DNA of 17,573 bases from JANNGC01 sp043758205 (GTDB lineage: Bacteria; Verrucomicrobiota; Verrucomicrobiia; Limisphaerales; SIBH01): contig JAYVNY010000218.1 of the NCBI GenBank assembly GCA_043758205.1, forward strand, positions 1 through 17,573. The letters are read 5' to 3'. Under the pieces are notes generated by a model. That model worked only from the letters and a program-made list of their open reading frames with translations, searched no databases and was not told the DNA's origin. A program made the translations under genes and the position numbers. This document shows, one piece after another, positions 6,776 to 14,265 of this stretch; position 1 is the stretch's first letter; the number at the start of each line of letters is the position of its first letter.

Positions 6776-8848
6776 TCAGCGTGATTTCAAACCCGCGATC
6801 CACTCCGCCAGTTTCGCCTCGTCGAGTGCGGCGGTTTCCTGGCGGAAGTTTTCCGGCACGCGCATTTTTTTGTACACGCGCTGGAGGTAACTGGTCGTGA
6901 AACGCTCGCTCACGTTGTGGAGTAGCAGCGGGTTGCCCGTGTTGATCGCCGCCACGCCCTCGAAGCCGCCAAGCTTTCGCAGGCCGGGCGAGAAGATGTC
7001 GCGCGCGAGAAAGCCTTCGTCGCTCGTGGAATCAAACTGCGCACAATCCGCGACCAGCGCGTCGCACGCGGGCGCGGCGAGCATGGCCCAAAGCCCCGCG
7101 CGGCCCGCGCCGTTCAAGACCACGGTGCGGCCCTTGCCGTGCGTTTGCGCGAAAGCGCAGGCCGTCACCAAATCCTGCACGCGCTCCTGCACGTCGGTGC
7201 GGTTGTAGCCGGTGAAAAAGTTTTTCGTGTAATCGCGCTGCGCGTCCGCCGCCGCATCGTTGTTGCTGCCGGTCTGAAACAAATCCACGAGCAGCACGGC
7301 GATGTTCCGGTCGAGCAGTTGTTTCGCGAGTCCCTTCGGCGTGCCGTCCGCATTCACGTAGCCCGCGCGGCCCTCGGGATGCGCGAGCACCGCCATCGTG
7401 CGCAGCGTGTCGCGGCGCGGCGTGATGAGCGTGACGGGCAGATGATCAGCCCGGCCCGTGCGGCCCAGCGTCAGTTTCGCGGTGGTGTAGTTCTCCGCCT
7501 TCGTGATTTTGTCCGGCAGCACCATCAGCCCTCGCTCGACGAACTCGACTTGCAAGGAGCGTTTCCACATGGGGATCATCTGCTTGCGGTAGCGTTCGAG
7601 CAGCGGCGGATTGATCGGCGCGAAGGTCAGCCAGTCATTCGTCGCCTGCTGGATAAGATGCGCCGTCAACTGCTGCTCAGTCAGAGCGTCGGCGGGAAAT
7701 TTGCCGTCTGGGAACACGCGCAGCGCGGCATCGGGTTCTTTGGTGTAAGGCACTTCCTTCAACGCGGACGGCCGCGGCGCGCGCCAGAGATGTTCGCCAA
7801 AAAACTGATACACCGCCTCGCGGCTTGTCTGGTTGTAATTGTGGTTGTAGTCGAAGCGCACGTAGCGCAGGCGGTCGCGGTGATTCATCAGCGCGTAAAT
7901 CTTTTCCAACGCCGGGCCTTCCACGGTGAGCGTGGCGCGCGTCCAGTCGCCCGTTGCGCCGACGATGATTTGCGGGCGCGGCGCAGCGCAGGCGGCGATT
8001 TCCATGTTCGAGTAATCCACGCGCAGGCCAGAAACATTCTCGCACGAGCAGCCGCCCTGCATCGAGTGCGAGACCATGACGATGGGCGCGACCACCGCGA
8101 GCCGGTCGTCAATCGCGCCGAGCATGAAGGTCTGCGTGCCGCCGCCGGATTCGCCGGTGCAGGCGATGCGTTTCTTGTCCACGTCGCGCAGCGATTCGAG
8201 GAAGTCGAGGGCGCGCACGCTGTTCCACGTTTGCAGGCCCATCTGGCCGATGTGCCAGAGCTGGTTGGTGAGGTGATTGGCGAAGTTCCGGTGCGTGGTG
8301 TAGCCGGGCTGGCCGACGGGCTGTGCGAACTGCGTGTCGTTGTAGCCCACCATGTCCCACGAGAACGCGACGAGTCCCTGCTTCGCGAAATTGATGCAGC
8401 GCGCGGCGGTGCTGCCGTCCTTGTCATCGGTGAAACGTCCGTTGTTCCAATGACCGTGGGGATTCAGCACGGCGGGGAACGGGCCGCTGCCTTTGCCGAC
8501 CGGGCGATACAAATTTCCGCCGACGTAAAAGCCGGGGTAGCTCTGGAAATAAACTTTCTCGACCGAGTAGCCGTCGCGCTCGATGCGCCCGAAGACCTGC
8601 GCGTTGAGCGGCGTCTTCTCCGGCATCGGCCACAGGCCGCAACTGACGAGCACCTGCTCGCGGATGGCCTGCGCGCGCTGCTCCCACTCAGGCTTCGTTT
8701 TAATGTCGGGGAAGGACCGCAGCGTGTTCAGCGTTTTCACCGTGGCGGCGCGCTGATCTTTTTCGGGCAGGGCGCGATCGGCGGCGCGCAAGACGTGAGG
8801 AGTCAGGAGCACAGCGCCCGCGCAGAGAATGTTCGCAATTGTTTTCAT
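6776..8848 (-). CDS. Secreted two-domain alpha/beta hydrolase, acetylxylan-esterase-like
   Basis: 690-residue protein with a Sec-type signal (MKTIANILCAGAVLLTPHVLRAAD; cleavage near Ala22-Ala23). The first domain (about 90-360) is a complete alpha/beta hydrolase: nucleophile Ser234 in the elbow GESGGGTQ, probable acid Asp301 (IIVGATGDWTR), and probable His336 (FDYNHNYNQTSREAVYQFF). An acetylxylan-esterase or carbohydrate-esterase role outside the cytoplasm is likely; the substrate cannot be read from sequence. The second domain (about 455-690) keeps the hydrolase outline, but its elbow reads NGAGRAG, with Gly in place of the nucleophile, so it is probably non-catalytic. The ATG at 8848 was chosen because it begins the signal peptide; the longer frame to 9253 runs back through a repeat and the next gene. 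The signal lacks a clear ribosome-binding site. Confidence 0.85.
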   Translation of the reverse strand: MKTIANILCAGAVLLTPHVLRAADRALPEKDQRAATVKTLNTLRSFPDIKTKPEWEQRAQAIREQVLVSCGLWPMPEKTPLNAQVFGRIERDGYSVEKVYFQSYPGFYVGGNLYRPVGKGSGPFPAVLNPHGHWNNGRFTDDKDGSTAARCINFAKQGLVAFSWDMVGYNDTQFAQPVGQPGYTTHRNFANHLTNQLWHIGQMGLQTWNSVRALDFLESLRDVDKKRIACTGESGGGTQTFMLGAIDDRLAVVAPIVMVSHSMQGGCSCENVSGLRVDYSNMEIAACAAPRPQIIVGATGDWTRATLTVEGPALEKIYALMNHRDRLRYVRFDYNHNYNQTSREAVYQFFGEHLWRAPRPSALKEVPYTKEPDAALRVFPDGKFPADALTEQQLTAHLIQQATNDWLTFAPINPPLLERYRKQMIPMWKRSLQVEFVERGLMVLPDKITKAENYTTAKLTLGRTGRADHLPVTLITPRRDTLRTMAVLAHPEGRAGYVNADGTPKGLAKQLLDRNIAVLLVDLFQTGSNNDAAADAQRDYTKNFFTGYNRTDVQERVQDLVTACAFAQTHGKGRTVVLNGAGRAGLWAMLAAPACDALVADCAQFDSTSDEGFLARDIFSPGLRKLGGFEGVAAINTGNPLLLHNVSERFTTSYLQRVYKKMRVPENFRQETAALDEAKLAEWIAGLKSR

Positions 8849-8930
8849 GGAGTGCGGCCACGCTAGGAGAAAGCGCGGGAAAGGGAAATTCCAAATGGAT
8901 GAGCGATTGATGATTACCTCCGATGAACGA

Positions 8931-9028
8931 CGAGACTGGAAAGTCTCGTAACCTGCCGGCTGGAAAGACGGCGCTACGCCGTAACGCCGACATCCTTGTC
9001 GGCAGGTTGGGAGGCTTTCGAGCCTCCC
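8931..9028. repeat. Palindromic intergenic repeat between esterase and methyltransferase genes
   Basis: Several perfect hairpins are packed together: 8931-8937 with 8942-8948 (loop GGAA), 8986-8992 with 8997-9003 (loop TCCT), and 9009-9016 with 9021-9028 (loop TTCG). In addition 8950-8958 pairs with 9000-9008, enclosing the middle hairpin. It occupies the 262-bp gap between divergent genes; no promoter could be picked out. The hairpins resemble a dispersed repeat, but no second copy is present in the window. Confidence 0.75.
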
Positions 9029-9110
9029 GTTCCGCGCCAGGACCGCAGAGCGGATTTGGTTTATGGATTTTGGGATTTGGTTCTTCGCCCCCGCTCTCCA
9101 TGCTCGCCCG

Positions 9111-10232
9111 GTGACGAATGTTGAAAAACTGGCCTTGCAAATCATCAGCCGCGCGAGCCGCGAGCGCCCGGCGGACGGGCTGCTGCGCGAGGAACTCAAG
9201 ACCGCCAGGCTGCCCCGCACGCAAAGCCGCGCCGTGGCGGAACTGGTCTTCACCTGGTTTCGTTGGTGCGCTTTTGTGGATCAGGAAGCCAGCCTGGACC
9301 AACAACTGCGCGAGGCCAGCGCGCTGGCCGGTCGTTTCGCCTCCGAGCCGGAGACATTTTCCACGGATGAATTGCGCAAGGCTGTGCCGGAATGGATCAC
9401 GGGCGAACTCGAACTGACGCGCGAGTGGCTCGTCGCTTTGCAAACGCCGCCGGTGCTCTGGCTGCGCGCCAAACGCGGCCGGCAGCGCGACGTCGTGCGC
9501 GAGATCGGCAACTGCACGCACGGCGAAGGCCCGCTCGCCGACGCGCTCGAATATCACGGCGACAAGGATTTGTTCCGCGAGCCGGCGTTTCAGGCGGGAG
9601 CCTTCGAGGTGCAGGACATCGCCTCGCAAATCGTCGGTCTGCTCTGCGATCCGAAACCCGGCTCAACCTGGTGGGACGCCTGCGCGGGCGAGGGCGGCAA
9701 GACGCTGCATCTCTCCGACCTCATGGAGAACAAGGGGATGATCTGGGCGAGTGACCGTTCGCAGCCGCGCCTCATCCGGCTCAAGCAAAGAACCGCCCGC
9801 GCCAGAGTTTTCAACTACCGCGCCGCGCGCTGGGATGGCTCCACGAAACTTCCGACGAAGACGAAATTTGATGGCGTGCTGATTGATGGCCCGTGCAGCG
9901 GAGTCGGAACCTGGCCGCGCAATCCGCACGCTCGCTGGACCACGACCTTGCAAGATGTCGAGGAACTGGCGGCGATTCAGCAGCGCCTCGTGCTGAACGC
10001 GGCGGCGGCGGTGAAGCCTGGCGGCAAACTCATTTATGCCGTTTGTACCCTGACGCGCTCTGAGACGGACGCAGTGGCAGATCTTTGTTCACCGCAGTTA
10101 GCTGGATTCGCACCGTGTCCGCTGCCTGCCTGGCCCAATGTGCCGCCAGCAGCATCGGCCCGGACCCATATTTGGCCGCAGACTTTTCGGGGGAACGGTA
10201 TGTTTGTAATGGCGTGGGAGCGTATTTCATGA
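9111..10232 (+). CDS. RsmB/NOL1/NOP2/Sun-family RNA (cytosine-5) methyltransferase
   Basis: About 373 residues from a GTG start. Residues 1-110 form a helical, NusB-like N-terminal region. The catalytic domain has SAM motif I DACAGEGGKTLHL (189-201), motif IV DGPCSGVGTWPRNPHARW (259-276, Cys262), and motif VI YAVCTLTRSE (309-318, Cys312); the two cysteines are the catalytic and release residues of this family. GNGMFVMAW near the end closes the fold. It probably makes m5C in rRNA, as RsmB does for 16S C967, but the exact site is not readable. An ATG at 9063 in the same frame would add 16 residues (DFGIWFFAP...) that look like repeat-derived sequence, so the GTG is preferred. Neither start has a clear ribosome-binding site. 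It converges on the GspG-like gene with only 35 bp between stops. Confidence 0.9.
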   Translation: MTNVEKLALQIISRASRERPADGLLREELKTARLPRTQSRAVAELVFTWFRWCAFVDQEASLDQQLREASALAGRFASEPETFSTDELRKAVPEWITGELELTREWLVALQTPPVLWLRAKRGRQRDVVREIGNCTHGEGPLADALEYHGDKDLFREPAFQAGAFEVQDIASQIVGLLCDPKPGSTWWDACAGEGGKTLHLSDLMENKGMIWASDRSQPRLIRLKQRTARARVFNYRAARWDGSTKLPTKTKFDGVLIDGPCSGVGTWPRNPHARWTTTLQDVEELAAIQQRLVLNAAAAVKPGGKLIYAVCTLTRSETDAVADLCSPQLAGFAPCPLPAWPNVPPAASARTHIWPQTFRGNGMFVMAWERIS

Positions 10233-10267
10233 AAGTGAAGCGTTGAGTTTTTTATCCTTGGCGCGGT

Positions 10268-10702
10268 CTAGTCCGAACGAAAGTAGTCGTCAATGATGCC
10301 GGTCTTGCTGTCCTCAAACTGCTTGTTCGGCCCGGCCGAGCGGATGAGCACTTCGTTGTTCTCAAAATAGATTTTCAGCGGCGTGCCCCACGGATCGATG
10401 ATTTCTCCCTTGCTGTTCACCTCCGCCTTTTTCACGGCGAGGATGATAATCCGCTTGGGGTTTTGGCCTTCGAGCAGAGCCTTGGCAATCTGCACCGGGG
10501 TTCCCGTCGGGTAACTGCCGACGTGGGTTTTATATTGGTGGAACGCTTCAAACAGGTTGTCCACCTCGGCGTTGAAGGCGCGGACGGGTTTGTCCTTTGT
10601 CCATTTGCTAGCCGCCGACCACCCCCAGACTGCCCCGATTCCGAGCAGCAGGACGAAGGCGATCAGGAGAATCTTGCGAAAAGGACTGGCTGATTCATTC
10701 AT
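10268..10702 (-). CDS. Membrane-anchored GspG-like (type II secretion pseudopilin fold) protein
   Basis: 144-residue protein: a short basic start, one transmembrane segment (about residues 10-28), then a soluble domain ending in the GspG signature IDPWGTPLKIYFENNEVLIRSAGPNKQFED...DDYF (102-141). The DPWGTP and SAGPNKQFED-type loop match the C-terminal calcium-binding region of major pseudopilins. Unlike true GspG, there is no prepilin peptidase site (no G-F-T-x-x-E) before the membrane segment, so it may stay as a membrane-anchored relative. It lies at the end of the pseudopilin array on the same strand; 106 bp separate it from the third pseudopilin, and a possible small ORF bridges that gap with ATGA overlaps at both ends. 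Confidence 0.72.
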   Translation of the reverse strand: MNESASPFRKILLIAFVLLLGIGAVWGWSAASKWTKDKPVRAFNAEVDNLFEAFHQYKTHVGSYPTGTPVQIAKALLEGQNPKRIIILAVKKAEVNSKGEIIDPWGTPLKIYFENNEVLIRSAGPNKQFEDSKTGIIDDYFRSD

Positions 10703-10812
10703 GCCCAGCCGTATTGCAAGAATCCTGCCAGCCTGGAAAAAGTAATCAGTGAGACAGTGAAGCCGTGATCAGTCAGGACAGTCGGGGGCTGGCGTTGGGC
10801 CAGCACACTCAT
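10699..10812 (-). CDS. Possible 37-residue small ORF bridging pseudopilin 3 and the GspG-like gene
   Basis: An ATG at 10812 overlaps the third pseudopilin's stop as ATGA; the frame stays open for 37 codons and ends at a TGA (10701-10699) that overlaps the next gene's ATG, again as ATGA. The middle of the peptide (HGFTVSLITFSRLAGFL, residues 16-32) is hydrophobic and recalls a prepilin signal but lacks the Glu at +5. The first ATGA is inherited from the shared 3' end of the paralogues, so only the second is independent support. Sequence composition resembles ordinary spacer. It may be a coupling ORF or a chance reading frame. Confidence 0.25.
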   Translation of the reverse strand: MSVLAQRQPPTVLTDHGFTVSLITFSRLAGFLQYGWA

Positions 10813-11450
10813 GGCACCGCTAGCCGGATGGTTTGGTTGGTCAGCGCGGCTACATGTTTCTGAAATTCTGCGCTCATCATCTGCTGCGCACTGCCGTCGC
10901 CTAGTCCGATGTTACCGGCGTCATGGTGAATTTCCTTCGTCCAGCCGACGGCAGCGCCGGGGGTGAGCACGCGCAGGAAGCCCTTGCTTAACGTACCGCC
11001 GGTGATGTTGCGGTCGCCGCTGAGGATGCTGTTTGGCGCGTCCTCCCGTGCGTCGAAGCCGACAAAGTAGCTGAGATTGCTATTGGACAATTTTCCAAAA
11101 TCAGAGACGGACAACCGTTCCGAGTCCGCCGGGCAAGCCAGCACGATGGCCGTGACCAGTTCGTTCGACATTGCTTGGTAGTGGCGGAAAACTTCGGGCG
11201 AATTCACCCACACCAGCGAGCCGGCGGCATTGGTCGAAGAAAACGGGTAATGCTCTTCATGATCGTTGGCCCAGAGTCGTGAACCCAAACCAACCTGCTT
11301 AAGGTGACTGATGCATCGAATCCGGTTGGCTCGGACTTTCGCGCGAGCCAGGCCGGGAATGAGAAAACACGCCAGCAACGCGACGATGGTCACCACTACG
11401 AGCAACTCGATGACGGTGAAAGCTCTTTGGCCCTTAGTTTGATAATTCAT
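10809..11450 (-). CDS. Pseudopilin 3 of a tandem trio (prepilin-type N-terminus)
   Basis: 213 residues. The N-terminus QRA|FTVIELLVVVTIVALLACFLIPGLARAK is a type IV prepilin-like segment with Glu at +5 (Glu15), but Ala10 replaces the usual Gly at -1. The remaining domain is shared with its two upstream neighbours: a Cys46-Cys106 pair (probable disulfide), WVNSPEVFRHYQAMSNELV (81-99), LSNSNLSYFVGFDAREDAPN (121-140), SILSGDRNITGG (141-152), and the C-terminal GNIGLGDGSAQ (179-189), ending IRLAVP. The DG-S motif near the C-terminus is typical of planctomycete and verrucomicrobial pseudopilins (H-x-GDGS type). The start at 11450 overlaps the previous gene's stop as ATGA, indicating translational coupling. 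Confidence 0.85.
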   Translation of the reverse strand: MNYQTKGQRAFTVIELLVVVTIVALLACFLIPGLARAKVRANRIRCISHLKQVGLGSRLWANDHEEHYPFSSTNAAGSLVWVNSPEVFRHYQAMSNELVTAIVLACPADSERLSVSDFGKLSNSNLSYFVGFDAREDAPNSILSGDRNITGGTLSKGFLRVLTPGAAVGWTKEIHHDAGNIGLGDGSAQQMMSAEFQKHVAALTNQTIRLAVP

Positions 11451-12106
11451 GGCACCGCCAGCCGGATGAAGGCGTTCGACATGCCGGCAATCTGCCCGCG
11501 CAACCGATTCCTGCTGACGCGCTGCGCGCTGCCATCGCCGAGGCCGATGTTCCCGACGTTCTCGTGAATATCCTGAGTCCAACCGGCGGCCGAGGCCGGA
11601 GTGAGCACGCGAAGAAATCCGTTGCTCAAGGTGCCGCCCGTGAGGAAGCGGTCGCCGCTGAGAATGCTGTTGGGCGCATCCTCCCGCGCGTCGAGCCCGA
11701 CGAAATAACTGAGGTTGGTGTTGGAAAGCTGCGTGAAGTTGGTGGCCGCGCTGCGTGACCGATCGGATCGGCAGTGCAAAATCTTCGGCGTCACCAGTTC
11801 GTTCGACAGGGCCTGAAAGTGGCGGAAGACCTCCGGTGTGTTCACCCATGCCAGCGAACCTACGGCGTTCGTGGAAGAGAACGGATATTCTCCACTGAAA
11901 TCATTGGCCCAGAGCCGATACGCCAGGCCGATCTGCTTCAGGTTGTTGAGGCAGCGCAGCGTCATTAGATATTTCCCGTCATGAGGACGGGCGAGCCCAG
12001 GCAAAATTGACAACACTATCAATCCGAGGAGCGCCATGCTGCACACCGCCAGCGCCGTGACTTCCCAACGCGTCAGCCCCGCCCTTTGTTGCGTTCGTAA
12101 TTTCAT
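11447..12106 (-). CDS. Pseudopilin 2 of a tandem trio, with degenerate cleavage motif
   Basis: 219 residues, closely similar to pseudopilin 3 and less so to pseudopilin 1. The N-terminal AG|LTRWEVTALAVCSMALLGLIVLSILPGLAR keeps Gly10 at -1 and Glu15 at +5, but Leu replaces Phe/Met at +1 and Arg13-Trp14 replace the usual hydrophobic pair. Shared blocks are the Cys52-Cys112 pair, WVNTPEVFRHFQALSNELV (88-106), LSNTNLSYFVGLDAREDAPN (127-146), SILSGDRFLTGG, GNIGLGDGSAQ (185-195) and the ending IRLAVP. Both ends overlap neighbours as ATGA. Whether the prepilin peptidase still cuts this copy cannot be decided from sequence; the membrane segment itself is intact. Confidence 0.84.
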   Translation of the reverse strand: MKLRTQQRAGLTRWEVTALAVCSMALLGLIVLSILPGLARPHDGKYLMTLRCLNNLKQIGLAYRLWANDFSGEYPFSSTNAVGSLAWVNTPEVFRHFQALSNELVTPKILHCRSDRSRSAATNFTQLSNTNLSYFVGLDAREDAPNSILSGDRFLTGGTLSNGFLRVLTPASAAGWTQDIHENVGNIGLGDGSAQRVSRNRLRGQIAGMSNAFIRLAVP

Positions 12107-12756
12107 GGCACCGCCAACCGAATCACCGCGTTCGTCATCCCGGCCAGATGTTGCCGCAAGCCGTTCGCGCTGAATTGCGAGACGCTGCCGTCCGCCAGTC
12201 CCACGTTGCCGTTGAACTGGTGCATCTCCGCCGTCCAGCCCGCCTCGCTGCGCGGCGTGAGCGTGCGCAGGAAGTCTCCGCTCCACGCCCCGCCCGTTAC
12301 GTTGCGGTCACCGCTGAGGATGCTTTGCGGCGCCTCTTCGCGCGCGTCGAGGCCCACGAAATAGCTGAGGTTCGTGTTGGAGAGTTGAGCAAATTCGGTG
12401 GCCTTGGCGCGCTCTTTGTCCGCAGGGCAGGTTAAGACCTTGGGCGTGTTTAGTTTGTTTGAAATGGCCTGATAGTGACGAAAGACTTGTGGTGAATTCA
12501 CCCAGGCCACGGAGCTGTTTGTATTCGTGGAAGCAAAAGGAAACTGTCCTCCGAAATCATGGGACCAAAGGTGGCTGGCCAGACCGACGTGTTTGAGGTT
12601 GCTCAAGCAAGCGATGCGCTGCGCCCGAGCTTTTGCACTGTGGTGCGGGTGGGGAATTAACGCTAAGACGATGGCAATGATTCCGATTAGCACCAACGCT
12701 TCTACCAGCGTGAAGCCGGACCTCCAACGGCATGGGTGGGGCAAACAGGTTTTCAT
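12103..12756 (-). CDS. Pseudopilin 1 of a tandem trio, canonical prepilin motif
   Basis: 217 residues and the first gene of the array. The N-terminus has a textbook type IV prepilin signal: a 14-residue basic leader ending in Gly14, then FTLVEALVLIGIIAIVLALIP with Glu19 at +5. The rest is homologous to pseudopilins 2 and 3: Cys50-Cys110 pair, WVNSPQVFRHYQAISNKLN (85-103), LSNTNLSYFVGLDAREEAPQ (125-144), SILSGDRNVTGG (145-156), GNVGLADGSVSQ (183-194) and the ending IRLAVP. In this family such proteins assemble into, or sit at the tip of, secretion or pilus-like fibres; the actual role here is unknown. Upstream is a 247-bp gap that holds a palindromic repeat, so the promoter is probably within or next to it. 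Its stop overlaps the next start as ATGA. Confidence 0.87.
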   Translation of the reverse strand: MKTCLPHPCRWRSGFTLVEALVLIGIIAIVLALIPHPHHSAKARAQRIACLSNLKHVGLASHLWSHDFGGQFPFASTNTNSSVAWVNSPQVFRHYQAISNKLNTPKVLTCPADKERAKATEFAQLSNTNLSYFVGLDAREEAPQSILSGDRNVTGGAWSGDFLRTLTPRSEAGWTAEMHQFNGNVGLADGSVSQFSANGLRQHLAGMTNAVIRLAVP

Positions 12757-12892
12757 GGGCGCGACGGTGACGAGTTCAGGCCGTGGGAAGCAAGCAAAGC
12801 GAATGCCGCGTGGCGGGCGCGGAGGTTAGCTGGGCCAAGGCGTCTAGCGGGCGCGTTCCTCACGCAAACGGGTGAAACTTCACGCAAGCAAT

Positions 12893-13000
12893 GGAGCGCG
12901 GGTTTTCCAACCCGCAGCAATGTTCCAAGTCCAAGGGCGCTCGAAGTGGTCGTGCCTTTTGTCGTCGCACGTTGCTGCGGGCTGGAAAGCCCGCGCGCCG
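12893..13000. repeat. Palindromic repeat between the ureide cluster and the pseudopilin array
   Basis: The left arm (12893-12922) contains GAGCGCGGGTTTTCCAACCC then GCAGCAATGTT; the right arm (12970-13000) is its imperfect reverse complement, about 47 bp apart. Each arm also folds on itself (GCGGGTT/AACCCGC and GCGGGCT/AGCCCGC). The right arm ends three bases before the stop of the M20 gene and may serve as its transcription end. The rest of the 247-bp gap (12757-13003) shows nothing clear, although the pseudopilin promoter must be near. Confidence 0.75.
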
Positions 13001-13003
13001 CCA

Positions 13004-14248
13004 TCAGGCGACCGCCCGGCGTAGCGTCTCCGCCAGCACGCGCACGCCTTGCTCGATTTGCTCGGGCGAGGAAAACTCATCCGGGCGATGGCTGTAGCCT
13101 TTGAAGCACGGGATGAAAATCATGGTGGTCGGGCAGACCTGCGCCATGAAGAGCGAGTCGTGGTAGGCGCGGCTGATCATCTTCTTCACCGAGAGTTTGA
13201 GATCGCCGCAAACTTGCACCGCCGCCTCGACCAGCTTCGCGTTGCACAGGGCGGGTGGGTCCACGTTCAACCGCTCCATCGTGAATTCGATCTGGCGGCG
13301 CGCGCAGATTTCTCGGACGGCGTTTTCGATCTGCTGCAATGCGGCATCGCGCGTCGGCACTTGCGTGTCGCGCAAATCAATCTCCAGCCACGCGCGGCAC
13401 GGCACGCTGTTGACCGCGCCCGGCTCGATGCGGAAGACGCCCGTGGTGCCCACCGTGTCCGGGCTGCCACTCGTGGTCGCGGCGCGCTCGACGGCGAGCG
13501 CGATCTCCGCGCCCGCCAGCAAGGCGTCGCGCCGCCCCGGCATGAGCGTCGCGCCCGCGTGCCCGCCCACGCCGGTGAGTTGCAGTCGCAGCGTGCTGGG
13601 CGCGGCGATTTTTTCCACCACACCGATGTCGAGCTTCTCCGCTTCGAGCAACGGTCCTTGTTCAATGTGCAACTCGACGAAGGCAGCGTAGGAATTTTTC
13701 GGCAGCTTCACTGAACTCAACTCACCGACGCAGCCGCCTTGCGCGCGCCAGTGGCTCAAATCTTTTCCGTCCTTGTCCCGCAACGCCGCCGCGCGTTCCA
13801 GCGACAGCACGCCGCCGAGCAGGCGGCTCCCAAGACATCCGATGCCAAAGCGCGTCGGTTCCTCGGAGGTGAACAGGATGAGTTCAATGGAGCGTTTCGG
13901 TTGTAAGCCGCTTTCGCGCAGCGCCCGCATCGCCTCAATGGCTCCGAGCACTCCGACCACGCCGTCGTATTTGCCCGCGTTCGGGATGGCATCAATATGC
14001 GAACCCGTTGCGACGGCAGGCAGAGTTTTGTCTGCGCCTTCCCAGCGCGCGAAGATGTTTCCGACCGCGTCCTCGCGCAGCGTCAGTCCGGCCTCGACGC
14101 AGAGTTTTTTCACGAACGCGCGCGCCCGCAAATCCGCCTCGCCGAACAGCACCCGCGTGACGACCGGCGGCGGGTTCTCGGAAATCAAAGCCAGTTCATC
14201 AATCTCGCGTTGCAGCCGGACAATCTCGATGGACAGGGGCTGGCTCAT
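13004..14248 (-). CDS. M20-family amidohydrolase, probable ureidoglycolate amidohydrolase
   Basis: 414 residues, standard length for the allantoate/ureidoglycolate amidohydrolase and carbamoylase group of the M20 family. Two-metal site residues are visible: His84 (TGSHID), Asp95 (KYDGVVG), Glu129-Glu130 (TSEEPTRFG), His194 (ELHIEQGPLLE) and His387 (GYSHRPDE), with His230 (GGHAGAT) donated across the dimer. The segment SRAYHDSLFMAQ...MIFIPCFKGYSHRPDEFSSP (359-394) resembles plant ureidoglycolate amidohydrolase as remembered, whereas the second M20 gene of the cluster has the SGAGHDA form. The likely reaction is ureidoglycolate to glyoxylate, CO2 and ammonia. The start at 14248 has a GGGAAG-type ribosome-binding site. 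It is the last gene of the ureide cluster. A carbamoylase role for another substrate is the main alternative. Confidence 0.82.
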   Translation of the reverse strand: MSQPLSIEIVRLQREIDELALISENPPPVVTRVLFGEADLRARAFVKKLCVEAGLTLREDAVGNIFARWEGADKTLPAVATGSHIDAIPNAGKYDGVVGVLGAIEAMRALRESGLQPKRSIELILFTSEEPTRFGIGCLGSRLLGGVLSLERAAALRDKDGKDLSHWRAQGGCVGELSSVKLPKNSYAAFVELHIEQGPLLEAEKLDIGVVEKIAAPSTLRLQLTGVGGHAGATLMPGRRDALLAGAEIALAVERAATTSGSPDTVGTTGVFRIEPGAVNSVPCRAWLEIDLRDTQVPTRDAALQQIENAVREICARRQIEFTMERLNVDPPALCNAKLVEAAVQVCGDLKLSVKKMISRAYHDSLFMAQVCPTTMIFIPCFKGYSHRPDEFSSPEQIEQGVRVLAETLRRAVA

Positions 14249-14265
14249 GAAAAACTTCCCGGAGG

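Noticed and set aside
7139..8866. 575-codon plus-strand open frame over the esterase gene
   Set aside because: It is antisense to a gene with signal peptide and catalytic motifs; its composition (Arg, His, Val rich) is that of a shadow.
8849..9253. N-terminal extension of the esterase
   Set aside because: It runs through a palindromic repeat and into the 5' part of the methyltransferase gene, and the signal peptide starts at 8848.
10233..10267. Terminator in the short space between converging methyltransferase and GspG-like genes
   Set aside because: There is a run of six T, but no stem precedes it.
12753..13004. 83-codon minus-strand frame between the M20 gene and pseudopilin 1
   Set aside because: It is translated from a palindromic repeat; such frames are often annotated as hypothetical proteins but have no support here.
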